Source of the DNA: Malurus cyaneus samueli
Taxonomy: Eukaryota > Chordata > Aves > Passeriformes > Maluridae
Length of the DNA stretch: 64,000 nucleotides
Direction of reading: 5' to 3'
Assembly (NCBI GenBank): GCA_009741485.1
Contig: CM019229.1
Span: 4,244,385 to 4,308,384, forward strand
Shown piece by piece: positions 23,314-35,955 of this stretch (position 1 is its first letter; every line of letters starts with the position of its first letter). Position numbers and translations under genes: made by a program. The notes below the pieces were generated by a model. That model was not told where the DNA came from, searched no databases, and saw only the letters and a list, made by a program, of their open reading frames with translations.

Positions 23314-24884
23314 CTGCAAGGCACACAGAGAGGGGACAGAAGGTAAAGCTGTACCCAGGGCTTTCTCAGCAGGGGTGGGAGAGGCCCAGCCTGGGGAAGG
23401 AAGGTGTTGGAAACAAGGAAAACAGCTCAGCAGGGCTCTGCACACCCCATGAGTCCCATCACGCCTGGTTTGGCTTCATTTTGCCAGAGGAGGGAGAGAA
23501 CCTGCTCAAAGCCATGTATAGACCCTTTCCCTGGGAGCTTCTCCTCCCTGGAATCACTCACCACACCTGCTCTGCTCCCCTGCTTGAACCACCATCAATC
23601 CTTGTCAACACTGGTTGGTGTGGCAGCCCACTGTGACACCCTCCTGGGGCACGACAACAGCAGGATGGCTGAATCACCACCAGCTACAGCTGGGTGGGAC
23701 AGGATCCCCGAGTTCCACAGGGAATGGGGTGAACCTGTGCAACACAGGGTCATCCAGACAGACCTGGCTGCCCTGAAGATTTGGGTGCTGTTACTGGATG
23801 CAGATTGGGAATGTCAGGTGATGTTCCCAAATGAGACCCCTTCTCCTGATAGAGATGACCAAGAACTGTCCCATGCCACCACAACCCCATCAAAAGGTGT
23901 CTACTGCCCAAGGAAGGAGCAGTTCTGGAGCCTGCTGAATCCCTGAGGCACTGCTGATCCTGCTGCACCTGGGAGCTGCTCTGACTACACTGCATCCCCC
24001 ATGGCCTCATCCCACACCTCATGCCAGCACCCTGCTTTGCTTTGCTCCAAGATGCCAACTGACCCCTCACAGGGCAGCCAGTCCTTCTCCAGGGCTTGGG
24101 ATGCCACACTTGGAGGGTGTGCCCATGGCAAGGAGAGGGCAGAGCCCAGCAATGAGCCCAGGGGCTGCACAGCCCATTGTGGGGCAGCAGAGCTGACCAC
24201 AGCCCTGCTCAGGATTCAGGTGAGGAAAACCTCCTCATTTTCAGAAGCCAAAGGGGCCTCTCCCTGCTTGCCCCCCAGTCCTCACCACTTCGTCAGCAAA
24301 GTGAGATTTTAAAGGCATCAGATTGAACACTGAATGGAAATTGGACCCCAATTAACACTTGCACACCCTACAATTTGCCTCAAGCTGCTGCTGGAGGTGC
24401 TGGTGCTGGGGCAGGACCTCATGCCTGCCCTGGGGATGCTCCAACCAGGACCTGCAGGACAGGAGAAGTGGCTGATCTGCTGGAAAACACCCCCATCGCT
24501 GAGACCAACAGGAGCATGCAAACGGATTATTTATGAAGTATTTTCTCCTTTCCTTATGCATGGATCATCTAAACAGCCTTCCCACTCCTATTTCACAGCT
24601 TTATCGCCAATCCCCTGTGCCCCTCACCTTGCAATCCCCTTTTCTCCTTCCAAATCTTTATTCATATCATCAGCATAAGTTAGCACCTCCATGGGAGGCA
24701 AAATCCTCCTCTTGCTGGGCACACTGTGCCTGCCACAGCCCCTGCTTGGCTTGAAGTTATGACATGAATGCAAAAAGAAAAAAAAAAAAAAAAAAAGAGG
24801 AGAAAATGAGAAAAAAAGCAAGGAAAAAGCCCCATCAGGATAAGTGGCCGAAATCAAATATACAACGGACCAGACAATGCTGGA

Positions 24885-25020
24885 TTTCACCATTATAAAT
24901 CACCTTTCAATCCAGGGTCTTAAAGTGCTTTGCAAACATTAAATCATAAATCCCTTATGAGTGAGACAAGTATTATCCCCTTCTCACAAAGAGCCTGAAT
25001 CCCAGGTATGATGGCAGCTT
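24885..25020 (+). mobile_element. relic resembling the tail of an ancient MIR/L2 element
   Basis: AAAGTGCTTTGCAAACATTA, then an AAATC... stretch, then ATTATCCCC and TTCTCACAAAGAGCCTGAAT, follow the order and wording of the shared MIR/L2 3' tail. That tail reads roughly 'gctttacaaacattaa', 'tattatccccattttacag' and 'gaggaaactgaggc'. Such elements are old and sparse in birds, so a surviving copy is plausible. The call is by eye only. Confidence 0.5.
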
Positions 25021-25049
25021 TCATCAACCTGCAGCCAGAGTGAAGCTGG

Positions 25050-25175
25050 AGAAATTAGGATTTCACATTCCCACTGGTCCACGTGGGGAATTAGGATTTC
25101 ACATCTCCACTGGTCCACGTGGAGAAATCAGGATTTCACATCTCCACTGGTCCATGTGGAAGAAGAATTAGGATT
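25050..25175. repeat. 36-bp minisatellite, about 3.3 units
   Basis: The unit GAATTAGGATTTCACATCTC followed by a CACTGGTCCACGTGGA half is repeated three times, with a truncated fourth. It adjoins the MIR/L2-like relic. Confidence 0.92.
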
Positions 25176-26719
25176 TCACTGGATCCCCACTGCTCCCTGT
25201 AGCTTCTCCTCTCCCCATGACTCAGAGGAAAACATCACAGGAGATTGAAAGAGCAAAAAGCCTTTTACAGCTCCATGAGTTTGAGCTTGGCTGCTCCAAG
25301 TCTCCTGGAACTCCCTTCCCTCCTGCACTCACTCATTCCATCATTGCTGATCGCTGACCTCCACAAGTGCCTGATGTTGGGTTTGACCAACTGAACCAAA
25401 ACAAGGGGGCTTCTGCTTGAGCAGGAATTGCATTTCCAGCTCAGCTCCTTATTGCTCATGACCAGTTTGCTGCCAGGTTTGAGGGGAGACAGCTGGGAAA
25501 GCATTTAAAGAGAGGGACAGGGATTTTGTTTGCCCTCCCTTTCCCTGCTTTTCAGAGCACTGATGCTCCAGCACTGATGTGCTGTGTTTAAAACCCTCTC
25601 TGGAGATAATCAACTTCACTTCAAGCCCTTAAAACCACAAAGCAAATGTATTTTCAGCAAGCCTGTCCTAACCAAAACCACCCCGGCAGGCTTCACCCTG
25701 GTCCAGAGGTGAGACAAACTTATCCCTTCCTTCTTCAGCCCACCCAAACCCAGCCTGGTAGCTCAGGCAGCCCCAAATAAACCAAAAGACACAAATGAGA
25801 GCTTGGCCTGGCTAAGCCTGTGCTTTCCCTGCTCTCCTTGTCATCTCCAGGCTTTCAGGGAAGTGTCTGAAGAGCAGATTTAAAATCCAGGTGCACCAAA
25901 CAAGCTTGTATCAATGTCCTTTTCAAAGAGGAGGAAGCTGGGTGGGGAATACAACACCTTTATGGATGGCTGAGAGCCCCAGAACCCAACACAAATCTTG
26001 GTTTGGGTCTTGTGGGTCCAAAAAGCCCAGAAGGAAGATGGTAACCAGGCAAGGCTGAGACCAAAGTCACTCCCCAGATCCCTCTGCCCTAATAAATGCT
26101 TCACACATTAAGATGTATTAAGATGTATTTTTTAATTAAAGGTGTTTCTGTTGTGTTTTGAGTGGTTGTAACAGAGGGAGTGGATGCTCGAGTGCCCACC
26201 CAGGCATGTTTGGAAGAAAAAACATGGATCATGTGGATTCCCAGGGGAGGCAGCCAAGGAGCAGGCAGGATGGCAGGCAGGGCACACAATCAGGATGAAA
26301 AATAAGAATAAACTACTTTTATCCAAACAGGAAGACCTCTCTCCAGAGCCCACAAAATCCAAGGAGAGAGAGGCAGAAAGGAAAGGCAAACTGTTCCATT
26401 TCGGGGCAGAATTGTACCTGAGCTGCTCCCTGCTAGTGATCCAAGGGCAGCTTTAATGAGACTGGAAAACTGGGCCATCTCGGTGCTCAGGGGGGCTCTG
26501 GGCACCACCACCTTTCCCAGCCAAGACATTTTTGTGTCTCCCCAACCCCCAGTGCAAATTATCCTGCTGAGGATGAGGGTCCCCATGCAGACAGCTCAGA
26601 AATCTACTCCCAAAGCACCACATTCCCCTGAAGATTCTGCACCTGCTGCAAGATGAAGATAAATTCAGAGCCACTGGTATAAACACTCAGCAAGCAGCCC
26701 CTCCAAACACACCGTGTCT

Positions 26720-27060
26720 CCTTTGAAATATCATTTCCTTGTGCATTTAATTACTCACTTTGTGAGTGCTTTGTATATTTTCCCTTGCCTGCCCAAAATA
26801 CAAGAGGGGGGAATAAAAATAAATAAAAAACCCAACAAAACTCTGAGCTTGATTCTTTTCAACATTGGCAGCACTGCCTAAATTTAGAGGAGGGGGGAAA
26901 GAAAAGAAAAAAAAAAAAGGTGTGATCAGAACACGTATGGATTTATGAGCACCACAAATACCCCGTGTTCTCGGTAATATGCTGTTTCTAAATCAGGCTC
27001 ATAAATACATGCTTGGGAGATTAGTCTATAAAAAAAAATAAACTTTAATTACCCCCTCTT
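26720..27060. promoter_or_regulatory. AT-rich intronic island, candidate conserved noncoding element
   Basis: Two AT-rich stretches with several TTTATGA/TCATAAA and TAATTA cores flank an A-rich tract at 26886-26918. They lie directly left of a satellite block. The regulatory role is inferred from composition. Confidence 0.22.
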
Positions 27061-27285
27061 TATCAGCACACAGCCCGTGGTGTTAACCATATGTGGGTGT
27101 TAAACGCCAAGTGCTTTGCAATCTTCCCCGCCCCCCCGGGAGATAATAGCATCACACGGAACAGTTCTGTGGCCACTGGAGATGGAAATGCATTCCCAGC
27201 ACCCCAGGAAGACGGGCTGGGGAAGGAGCAGGAGAACAGCGAGTGCTGCAATGCAGAGCAACCCCGCATGCAGAATGGCCAGAAT

Positions 27286-27713
27286 GGGGACAGCAGTGAC
27301 CTGGGGACAGCCAGACCATCCCTGGGGACAGCCAGGCCATCTGGGGACAGCCAGGCACTCTGGGGACAGCAGACCACACTGGGGACAGCCAGATCACCTG
27401 GGGACAGCCAGCCCACTCTGGGGACAGCAGCACACTCCTGGGGACAGCCAGATCACCTGGGGACAGCCAGACCACCCTGGGGACACCGCACTGGGGACAG
27501 CCAGACCAACCTGGGGACAGCAGAGCATGGGGACAGCCACAGCACCCTGGGGACAGCCAGATCACCTGGGGACAGCCAGACCAACCTGGGGACAGCAGTG
27601 ACCGTGGGTACAGCAGTGACCCTAGGGACAGCCAGACCAACCCGGGGACAGCCAGACCACCCCAGGGACAGACAGCACATCCTGGGGACAGCCAGATCAC
27701 CTGGGGACAGCCA
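27286..27713. repeat. 20-bp minisatellite, about 21 units
   Basis: The unit CTGGGGACAGCCAGACCACC is repeated with small variations (GATCACC, GACCAACC) and short partial units. It runs into four CAGCC copies at 27714-27735. It contributes most of a spurious 390-codon plus-strand open frame and antisense frames of 130-200 codons. Confidence 0.95.
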
Positions 27714-28032
27714 CTCCAGCCCAGCCCAGCCCAGCTCCCGGAGCTCACCGGCGCCATTGCCCTGCCAGAGGAATTGTCCCCTGAGGATGGCGTGTTGTGA
27801 CCCAGCAGAGGCTGTTAATGGGTGTTTCCAGGACAGCCGCACACACACACAGCGCTCTGAACGAGGGGAACATCGTGTCCCATCAAATCAAACCCAATTG
27901 GGGCGAGCAGCGGGCTGGCAGGCAGCTCTGGATACGGAGCAACCCCACACGGGGAGCGGCACTGCCCGCCTGCCTCCTGCCCCACAGCCTCCCCTCCCAC
28001 CGCACCATCGGGCCTCCTCCACAGCAGGAACT

Positions 28033-28992
28033 CGGGATGGGATAGGATATGGGATATGGGATATGGAATATGGGATATGGGATATGGGATATGGAATATG
28101 GGATGTGGGATATGGGATACAGGATGGGATAGGGGATGGGATAGGGGAGATGGGAGATAGGGATATATGGGAGATGGGAGATGGGATATGGAGATGGGAA
28201 ATGGGAATGGGAGAATGGGAATGGAGATGGGAAAATGGGAGGGAATGGGATGGGATGGGATAGGGAGGACAGGGGATATGGGATATGGGATATGGGAGAT
28301 GGGAGATGGGAGGTGGGGTAGGGATGGGATAGGGGATGGGAAGGGAATATGGGATATGAGATATGGGATAGGGGCGTATGGGATATATGGGATGGGAGAT
28401 ATGGGATATGGATATGGGATGGGATTGGGATATGGGAATATGGATATGGGAATGGGATGGGTAGGGATGGGATAGGGGATGGGACGGGAATATGGGATAT
28501 GGGATATGGGATAGGGGTATGGGATATGGGATTATGGGAAGATGGGAGATGGAATGGGAATGATGGGATGGGATTGGAGGGGTATGGAATATGGGATATG
28601 GGAGATTGGGAGATGGGGTATCGGAGCACGGATAAGGGGTGGCAGGGGATATGGGAATACGGGATATGGGAGATTGGGAAGATGGAGGTGGAATATGGGG
28701 AATTGGGATATGGAGAGATGGGAGATAGGAGATGGGATAGTGGGACAGGGGAATGTGAGGAGAGTAGGTGACAATGAGGGATGTGGGAAGTGGATTGGGA
28801 TATGGGATGGTGAGGATGATGGTGATATGGGATATTGGAAGATAGGGATATGGAAGATATGGTGATATGGGATGAGATGGGATATGAGGGATATGATGGG
28901 ATGGGATGGAATGGGATAATGGGATATGAAAATATGGATTGGGATATGGATATGGATAATGGATGGGATATGGGATGGGATATGATGGGATG
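28033..28992. repeat. G-rich GGGATAT-type satellite, about 960 bp
   Basis: Short units of GGGATAT(G), GGGAGAT, GGGATAG and GGGAT repeat across about 960 bp on the plus strand, most regular at 28040-28110 and degenerating to the right. Four consecutive GGG runs spaced by 3-5 nt occur many times, which is the sequence requirement for G-quadruplexes. The plus strand is the template for ASTN2 transcription, so the pre-mRNA would carry the C-rich complement. Long open frames on both strands here are repeat artefacts. Confidence 0.95.
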
Positions 28993-29439
28993 GCAAACCC
29001 TCCTTCCAGGCAGACACAGCTCTCCCACTCTCTGATCCCACCAAGTCTCCATGAATTACAAGCCCAGGATCCACTTCCTTCTAAAGGGATGGATGCAATG
29101 AATCCCCCAGGCAGGAGCTGAGAGCACAGACAGGTGTTCCATCACACACCCTCCACATCACACCTGGTCCCAGCATTTCCTGAGGCACCTTTCTCTGGGT
29201 GGAAATCCCAGACAAATCCCAAATGAAGGTGCCCACAGCCACAGCCTGGATCTGGGTCAGGGCTTGGGCACGGGGCCATCTCCAGCCTCATCCCAGAGTC
29301 AGCAGGACACGGAGCAGCTCTGAAGTGGCAGCTTTGCTTCCCCTGTGCTGGGGGAGACCCTTGGGGAGACCCTCCAAAGAGGCAGAGGGAGCAGAGAGGA
29401 AAGAATGGGGGAGGAGAGGAGGAAAGGCAGCCACGCTGT

Positions 29440-29565
29440 GCAGCAGAAGGGTGAGATCAGTCGCTTGTGGATTTATAGAGGATTTGATCTTGCTAAGCAC
29501 ATGCTGAATCAGATTAATACTATTAACATTTATGAATTATCCTGCAGCAATTAGCCCAGACGTCC
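29440..29565. promoter_or_regulatory. AT-rich intronic island, candidate conserved noncoding element
   Basis: A sharply bounded AT-rich block contains GATTAATACTATTAACATTT and then ATTATCC and CAATTAG, giving several homeodomain-like cores close together. It is flanked by GC-rich sequence. This is one of the better-looking regulatory candidates, but conservation is untested. Confidence 0.3.
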
Positions 29566-30189
29566 TACAGTACAGCACAGTGAGCTGCAGAAAAGGCAGC
29601 TCTGGGGAGTGGGACGGGGGGAGGAGGATGCCAAGGGAGGGCTGGGCACTGTGGGGAGGTTGGGGCTGGGCTGCTGGACCCCTTGGCAAGGTCGAGGGCT
29701 CGCTGGCTGAGCGTCCCACTGAGCCCTTGTGTTCCTCCAGCAGCCTGAGCCTCGGCTCTTAAGGTGCTCCTGGAGTTATAAAGCCTTATGTACTGAATAA
29801 ATGTATTTGCTTCCTAATTATACAGCTGTTGGTGGTGCTCCCCCTTTGCTCCAAGGCATTGTGCCTGCAGCTGGCAGGGAGGCACCGACAGCAAACTACA
29901 ACCTAGAGGAGGGAGGGAGAAAGATAAAACCTCCAAGAAAGGGGGGAAAGATAAAACTGGGCAAGGAATGGAGAAGGGAAATAGAGAAAACTGAAGTGGC
30001 AATAGAGAAAACTGAGATGCTGATCCACCAGCCCCATCACCACCAGGGTCACCCTGGGCAGATTTTCCTGCTCACATCTCTTAGATCTCCCCTGGCACAG
30101 CAAAAGGGGGAAAGAATTTGTGTGAGCCCAATCTGCTCTCCTGGCACTGTTACATTTCTTTTCGTTTCTCTGGGCATGGACAATTAAAA

Positions 30190-30440
30190 TCAATGAAGTC
30201 AGTTTTGCTTTCATGTTCTCGGTGCTGAATTGGTTGAGATAAAATCACATTAAAGAAACAGTTACATATTTAAAGGCAGATATTGCCTGCACTGGAATTT
30301 TCTTTCATGAAAATCAATGAAAGCACTTCTCGTGGAATTAAGGCCTGATCTTTTTTTGTTTTACACTCCAAATGAGTCCCGATTTTACAATATACAAGCA
30401 CAAAGGCAAATCTGAGTGGAAGGCTTCATTTTAAGGAGAA
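30190..30440. promoter_or_regulatory. AT-rich intronic island, candidate conserved noncoding element
   Basis: About 250 bp of complex AT-rich sequence without simple repeats. It includes two AAAATCAATGAA copies, at 30187-30198 and 30310-30321. A role as an enhancer is inference. Confidence 0.28.
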
Positions 30441-30783
30441 GGGAAAGCAATTTTCAATACAGTGTAGCAAAAACATTATTCCTACAGGAAAAAGGGGAAA
30501 AAAAAAAGAAAGTAATCAGTATCTATGAAATAGTTTGTGTTGAGTCACAGCCCAGGGAGGATTGTGAAGGGATAGTCAGACAGATGAATTGATTTTAGAA
30601 ACCAGGAGAGAGCAGAGATGGAGGCCAGGCTGCCAGGGAGGCTCAGGACTGACAGGAGATGTCCCAGGGGCTGGTGACAAGAGATGCCCGAGGACTCAGC
30701 AAGCTGGTCATCCTGGCTAAACCTCACCACACTGCCCACTGTCCCAGTGCTGAGCTGGGATCTGGGAATTAGACTGCAATCTC

Positions 30784-30807
<24 letters not shown>
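30784..30807. repeat. poly-A tract (24 nt)
   Basis: A 24-nt A run follows ACTGCAATCTC. It could be a retroposed tail, but no element body is recognisable upstream. Confidence 0.9.
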
Positions 30808-30814
<7 letters not shown>

Positions 30815-33800
30815 TCCCAAAACCATCTTTTCCCTCCATCCATTAATTTTGGAATGGATGCAAGCTGACAGAACGGGATGAGAATACAAATCTCTGCTGT
30901 GCAACAGCTCCCCAGGGCTGGGGCACATCCCTCCGCGCCTCAGTTTCCCCCGGAGCCGAGGATCACACAAGTACAAGCGTGTGACATCCACCACCCTCTG
31001 CTTTGCTTCCTGCCTCCAGCTGGGAGACAAATCCGCGGTGCCACAGGAATCCACAAGGAAGCTCATCTTCATTTTCCGAGCGGCACCAACCCTCGCCCTC
31101 CTCCCGCCCGCATCCAGCTCCGTGTTTATGTTCTGCTTCCCGGGAAACAAGAGGATCGTTACCATGCGGAGGGCGACAGCAGAGCGATTAGTGAAATTTG
31201 TTACCCACATGCTCTGAACAAAATTAAATTAAAAGTGCTGCTTTGCTGTCAAGATAAGGGCCAAGCCGGAGAGATAATTTTTCACTCTCAAACACTCAAT
31301 TACTCGCTGAGGCTGTATCAGATACAATCGGAAAATAAATAAATAAACGGGAAGACCCGCGCTGCCTCCAGGAACAGATGTAAAAGCTTTTATCTGCAGC
31401 ACGGTCCGGGGAAGTTAAAGAGCCTGCGGCCACCACAGCCCTGCCAGTGCTGTACCTGCAGAGCCTCGTGCTGCCCAGCTCCAGCTTCCAGCAGCAGCCC
31501 CTGTCCTGCAGCTCAGCATCCCTGGCACGGGCAGGAGCATGAGGGAACCCCACACCCACAGCCAGCAGCGATTCAGGGAGCAGGAGGCAGCTGGAGAAAC
31601 CCCAGCCTGGCTTCCCCGCACAGCCAGAGTCCAGCAGGGTGGACAGGGACTCAGGAGGGGTTTTATGTGCTGTTGCAGTGCCTCATTGCCCTGCAGGTGG
31701 AATGAGCCATCATGCAAAAGCACCACGTTTGTTTGCTGGCTGGAAAAGCAGCATCCATGACAGAGAGCTGGGAATGGTTGGGAATCAGCAGCATCCCCCA
31801 CTGTCACCCTGCCCTGGGCATCACGGTGTTAGCACGGCTGGGGCAGGCTGGAGTAAACTCTGGGGAGTAAAGACAGGATTTGTATCATGAAGGGACCCCT
31901 GAGCTCTGGGGATGTGCAGGTCCTGTGAGGGCTGTAGTGGCCCCTCTGGAGTGCTCACAAAGAGCAGCACAGCTCCACGGGCCACCAACCAGCTGGGTGT
32001 GCACCACCCACACTGACCTGTCCATCTGTCCCCACAGGGAGCGGCTCTGTGTCCTTTCCTAAGGAATCCTAATGGCTCTCTGTTCCCTCCTGAGGAATCC
32101 GAACCTGTCCGTGCTGTGGGCTGACCAATAGATGGACAGCTGACCACATGGATGGACACAGGGCTGCCAGGAAGGGAGAAGCTCCCCAAGCACAGACAGA
32201 GAGCAGCAGACACAGACAGACCCATTCCTCCCCCTGTTCCTTTGGGAGCAGCCCAAATTGACGCGTTTGCTTTGTCACCTTTTGTCTCCCACTCCATTCC
32301 CTACAGCTTCTCCCCTGGTTTGAAGGCGAGTCAAGCCCGAGGCAGAGCAGGGGGCAATCCCCTGAGGAGCACGGCAGAGTTGGGGTGATGTTCTGCCTGC
32401 AGCATTCACTCAGCCCCAGCGAGGCCAGAGGCACCAGCAAAGCAGGGAGAGCAGTACCCGGATTTCATTCTGCCCTTCGTTTAGTTCCCCATGAAATAAT
32501 CAGTGCCTGCTGCCTCTGGAGACAGGAGAGGATCAAAGCGAAGCTTCCTCATATGTAGCAGACTCCGAATACCTAATATTCCCTTATAAAAGGCCTTGTT
32601 TTAAACACCAAATACAGAGGCAGATCAAAGCCCAGCCTCTCATTTCTCTAACAGCCCTCAGAAGGCTCCGCCAGCCAGCCCAGCGCACGCACACACGGGG
32701 CTGACACCAATCCAAGGTACATAATTGAACTCTGCTAATTTGTCAAAACCATCACCGTGTGCTACGGAAACAGCCAGGTGCCTTGTTCACAGAGACCTCG
32801 GCTGAGGAGCATCCCAAAGCCGTGCCCTGCCTTCCCCAGGGTGCTGGGGGGGTTGGTCAATGGCCATGCATGAAATCAGAGTGGGATCTTTGCCTCTTTT
32901 GGCAGGTGATGCTCACAGAGGTGATGCTGGAGGGGTGAAGCAATGCCAGATCTGAGAGTGGGGGAGCAGGCTGAGGGGGGTGCAGATGCCAGAGGCAGCT
33001 TGAGGAGCAGGAGCTGGCTGGGGACATCCCAGGAGACAGCCCAGGTGTGGGGACACGGTGCTGGGTGCCCTCCAGCACATCTCAGCCATCACAGGACCAA
33101 AAGCAGCCCTTTGCCTTTGCACCCCACGCTCTGCTTTGTACCCAGGCAACCTCTGCACCTGATCTCTGCCTGATGGCAAAGTGACACCAGCCCCAGGGGT
33201 TTGGCAGCAGCTGTGAGGATTCCAACAGGTCCAGGAGCTCAGATACCAGGGCTCCCAGCAGGTCCCCGAGGCTCTGATAATAATTAGGCTGCAAGGGAGA
33301 GCAGAGCATCTATGGGCTGCCAAGACCAATGGGCTTGGGATAGCTCAGCCCTTCACAGAGTCTCCATATGACACCATTGCTTTCCCTGCCTCAATTTCCA
33401 CCAACCCAGGAAACTGAATGCTGCACATTTCTATGTTACAGAGCAGCTGCTTTGTGGCCTGAGAAAGCAGAGAGAAGTGCAGGAGTCCCACTTGTGCCTC
33501 CCCTCCAGCAAGGAGAGGCTCATCAGACTCATGGAACCCTTAATGAGGTGGGCAGGGAGCCTGGAATGGCCTTGGAGTTTCAATGCTGTTTTTTCCCCCA
33601 CACCTTTCACTGTTTTATTTCCCCATCTGGCAGGTGCTGCCTGTGATCAGGGGAACTCGGGGCTGCACAGTCAGACCTGGAGCTGAATGTATTTTGCTGG
33701 GCAGAAGGCAAACCCCACCCCAGAGCAGAAGGGGTTTGTGCACAGGGCTCTGCCTCCTCGCTTTAGGGGCAGTTTTGCTGCTAATATTTTCCACTGGAAC

Positions 33801-34949
33801 TCAGAGCTGGACCTGACTGAACACATCCCACCCTGCTCCAGAGACAGGAACTAAGCATCAAAGCTTTGCTATGGCCCTGATGGCCAGCGGGGGATGTGGA
33901 TTCACATCTTTACAGCACTGTCAGGCTCTCTCTCACAGAGACTTCAGTGCTGGTGGAAGGTGTGATGAGCGACAGCCCTGGAGAGGAGAGCCATGTGCAT
34001 ACCACAGCCAGCACGCAGAGAGATTCCCACATTCCCTGGGGAGTGGGAAAGGGGACAGCCAGCCCCCATGGGGGGCACTCAGAGCCTTGGTGTGCACAGA
34101 ATCTGTGCAAACAGGTTGCAAGAAAATCTGATTCTGGAAATCCTGGAGGAGTCAGTGCTGAGGGTCAGCAGGAATGAGCCAAGCAGCCACCCCTGGTCAC
34201 AGCTGAGGGTCACTGCAGCCTCTGAGCACAGAGCTGTGCACAGCCTGACAGCCTCCCTGGATCTTGTTTCACTTGGGAAAGCAGCAGCTCCCCTGAACCT
34301 GCATGGCACTGGAGCAGAGCTCAGTTATCCACCAGAGAGGCAGAACACACAGAGCTGCTGTGGGCACAGGGAGGGACTGTTGGGAAGACAAGGGATGTCT
34401 CACCGAATATTTGGGTATGAACAGAGCTCTTGGCATGAGCCAGCTGCCTGGAGACACCAGGGACCAGCAGGGCCTCTCCCAGCTCAAAGCCCCGAGATGG
34501 GGCTGAGCCCAACAGCAGACACAGACCAAGGAAAGTGTCCTCTGCTTTACTCCTTACGCTCTCCACCCCTATAATTTCATTGGAGACTTTCCAAAGACAC
34601 AGTAACATCAGAGTAAGGGCATCCCACAGACCTAGAAGCTGGGAATGAGTGGGGCAGTGTGTTGTGACCACAAAAGGTGCTGCCTCTTACTCCTTCAGGT
34701 ATTCCTGCATTGAAAACCAGGTTATCAGTGGGTCTGCTGCTCCTGAGCTACCAGAACAAGCTCTCCCTGGCTCAATATCATCCCATGGGAATGTCTCCAT
34801 AGCACACTTTGCCAAAGCAGTGCAGAACCTGCTGTCCTCTCCTTCTCCAGGAGATGCAGGAGGCTACTTAACTGAGCTCAACTAAAAGCAAACCCACGCA
34901 TCTCCTAAGTGGGAACTTCCTGTCACATTGCCTGGGATCAATGCCTTGA

Positions 34950-35115
34950 CAGTACAAGTAATTAGGCTCAATCCTGCAAAATCTTACCCGAAGAGAGAAA
35001 CCCCAAGGAATCCCTCTCCTCGGACCTGCTAACTGTCTGAAGGCACCTGCAACGCCACGCAAGCCTGGTGAAATCAATAGGGGAACATCATTGTAAGAAT
35101 TAACTGTATCTGACG
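34950..35115. repeat. possible ancient palindromic (MITE-like) repeat
   Basis: TAGGCTCAATCCTGCAAAAT near 34973 and GGTGAAATCAATAGGGGAAC near 35068 resemble the two halves of old amniote elements that contain 'atcctgcaaa' ends and 'cattgacttcaatggga' cores. The match is degenerate and by eye. Confidence 0.28.
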
Positions 35116-35955
35116 ATGCATCCTTCTCTATTAGAGCTACGATCCTGTCCAATTATGGATCTTGGCTGAACTCGTAATTATGAGTTTGGTACTCCGACTT
35201 CCCACTACGCTATTGCTTTGCTTCCGTGAGGGAGAGGAGAGTCAATGAAAGGATAATGGAAAATTCCTTTCAAGGATGCAGTGATGGCCAAATTTATCTA
35301 GACAGGAGGAGGGAGTACAATGGGGACTTTATGCAAGACAATTCCCTCGGTCAGCCCCCAGTGAACATGAACAAACCAGGTTCTCTGAGCATCGCTCAAA
35401 CGCTGAGGCAGATCTAACAGGCAGCTCTGCCTCCTGAATTCCCTTCAAACCCAGCCATCAAAGCTGCCCAGGTGAACAACAGCTCATTCACGGGGAAAGA
35501 AAGGGATTCTTCCCATTCATCTGCTCCTTTGTGTTTGCCCTACAAGGAAGCTTAAACCAACAACCAAAAACCAACACGGACGTCAATAAAAATATCTTTG
35601 TGCCCAGCATCCAGTAAGAGCCTTTTTCAAGAGCCTGACAGAGCACTTGACCTCAAGGGGAATGGCATCAAGGCAGCCTTGCAAAGATTTATCTGCCTTT
35701 CATTAAAACACAGCTTTCCATACTTCCCCTGTGCGCTACCATCCCTTTCCCTGGTGGAAGCTGAAAAAAAACCCCAAACTTTAGGGACTTTTCCAAAGTA
35801 CTCAAAGGCTATCACATCCAGCCAAGTATTTTAGAAAAAGTCACTAAAAAGTATCTCCAGCATGAGGGAAATTTGATTCTTGCAGCATTTTGGGACAGTT
35901 TCTTTTGTCCCTGTTTGCAACACAACCCATTCCTTCCTTCTGTCACACAGGTACG

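Noticed and set aside
27091..28263. 390-codon plus-strand open frame across the satellite block
   Set aside because: It is composed of two tandem arrays plus the spacer between them, giving low-complexity peptide. No domain or splice structure is recognisable.
27883..29052. 389-codon minus-strand open frame rich in Ile, Pro, Ser and His
   Set aside because: It is the antisense translation of the GGGATAT satellite. The stop-free frame comes from the repeat unit.
30760..30807. Alu-like end (GACTGCAATCTC followed by poly-A)
   Set aside because: Alu elements are primate-specific and no SINE body precedes the tract. The similarity is too short.
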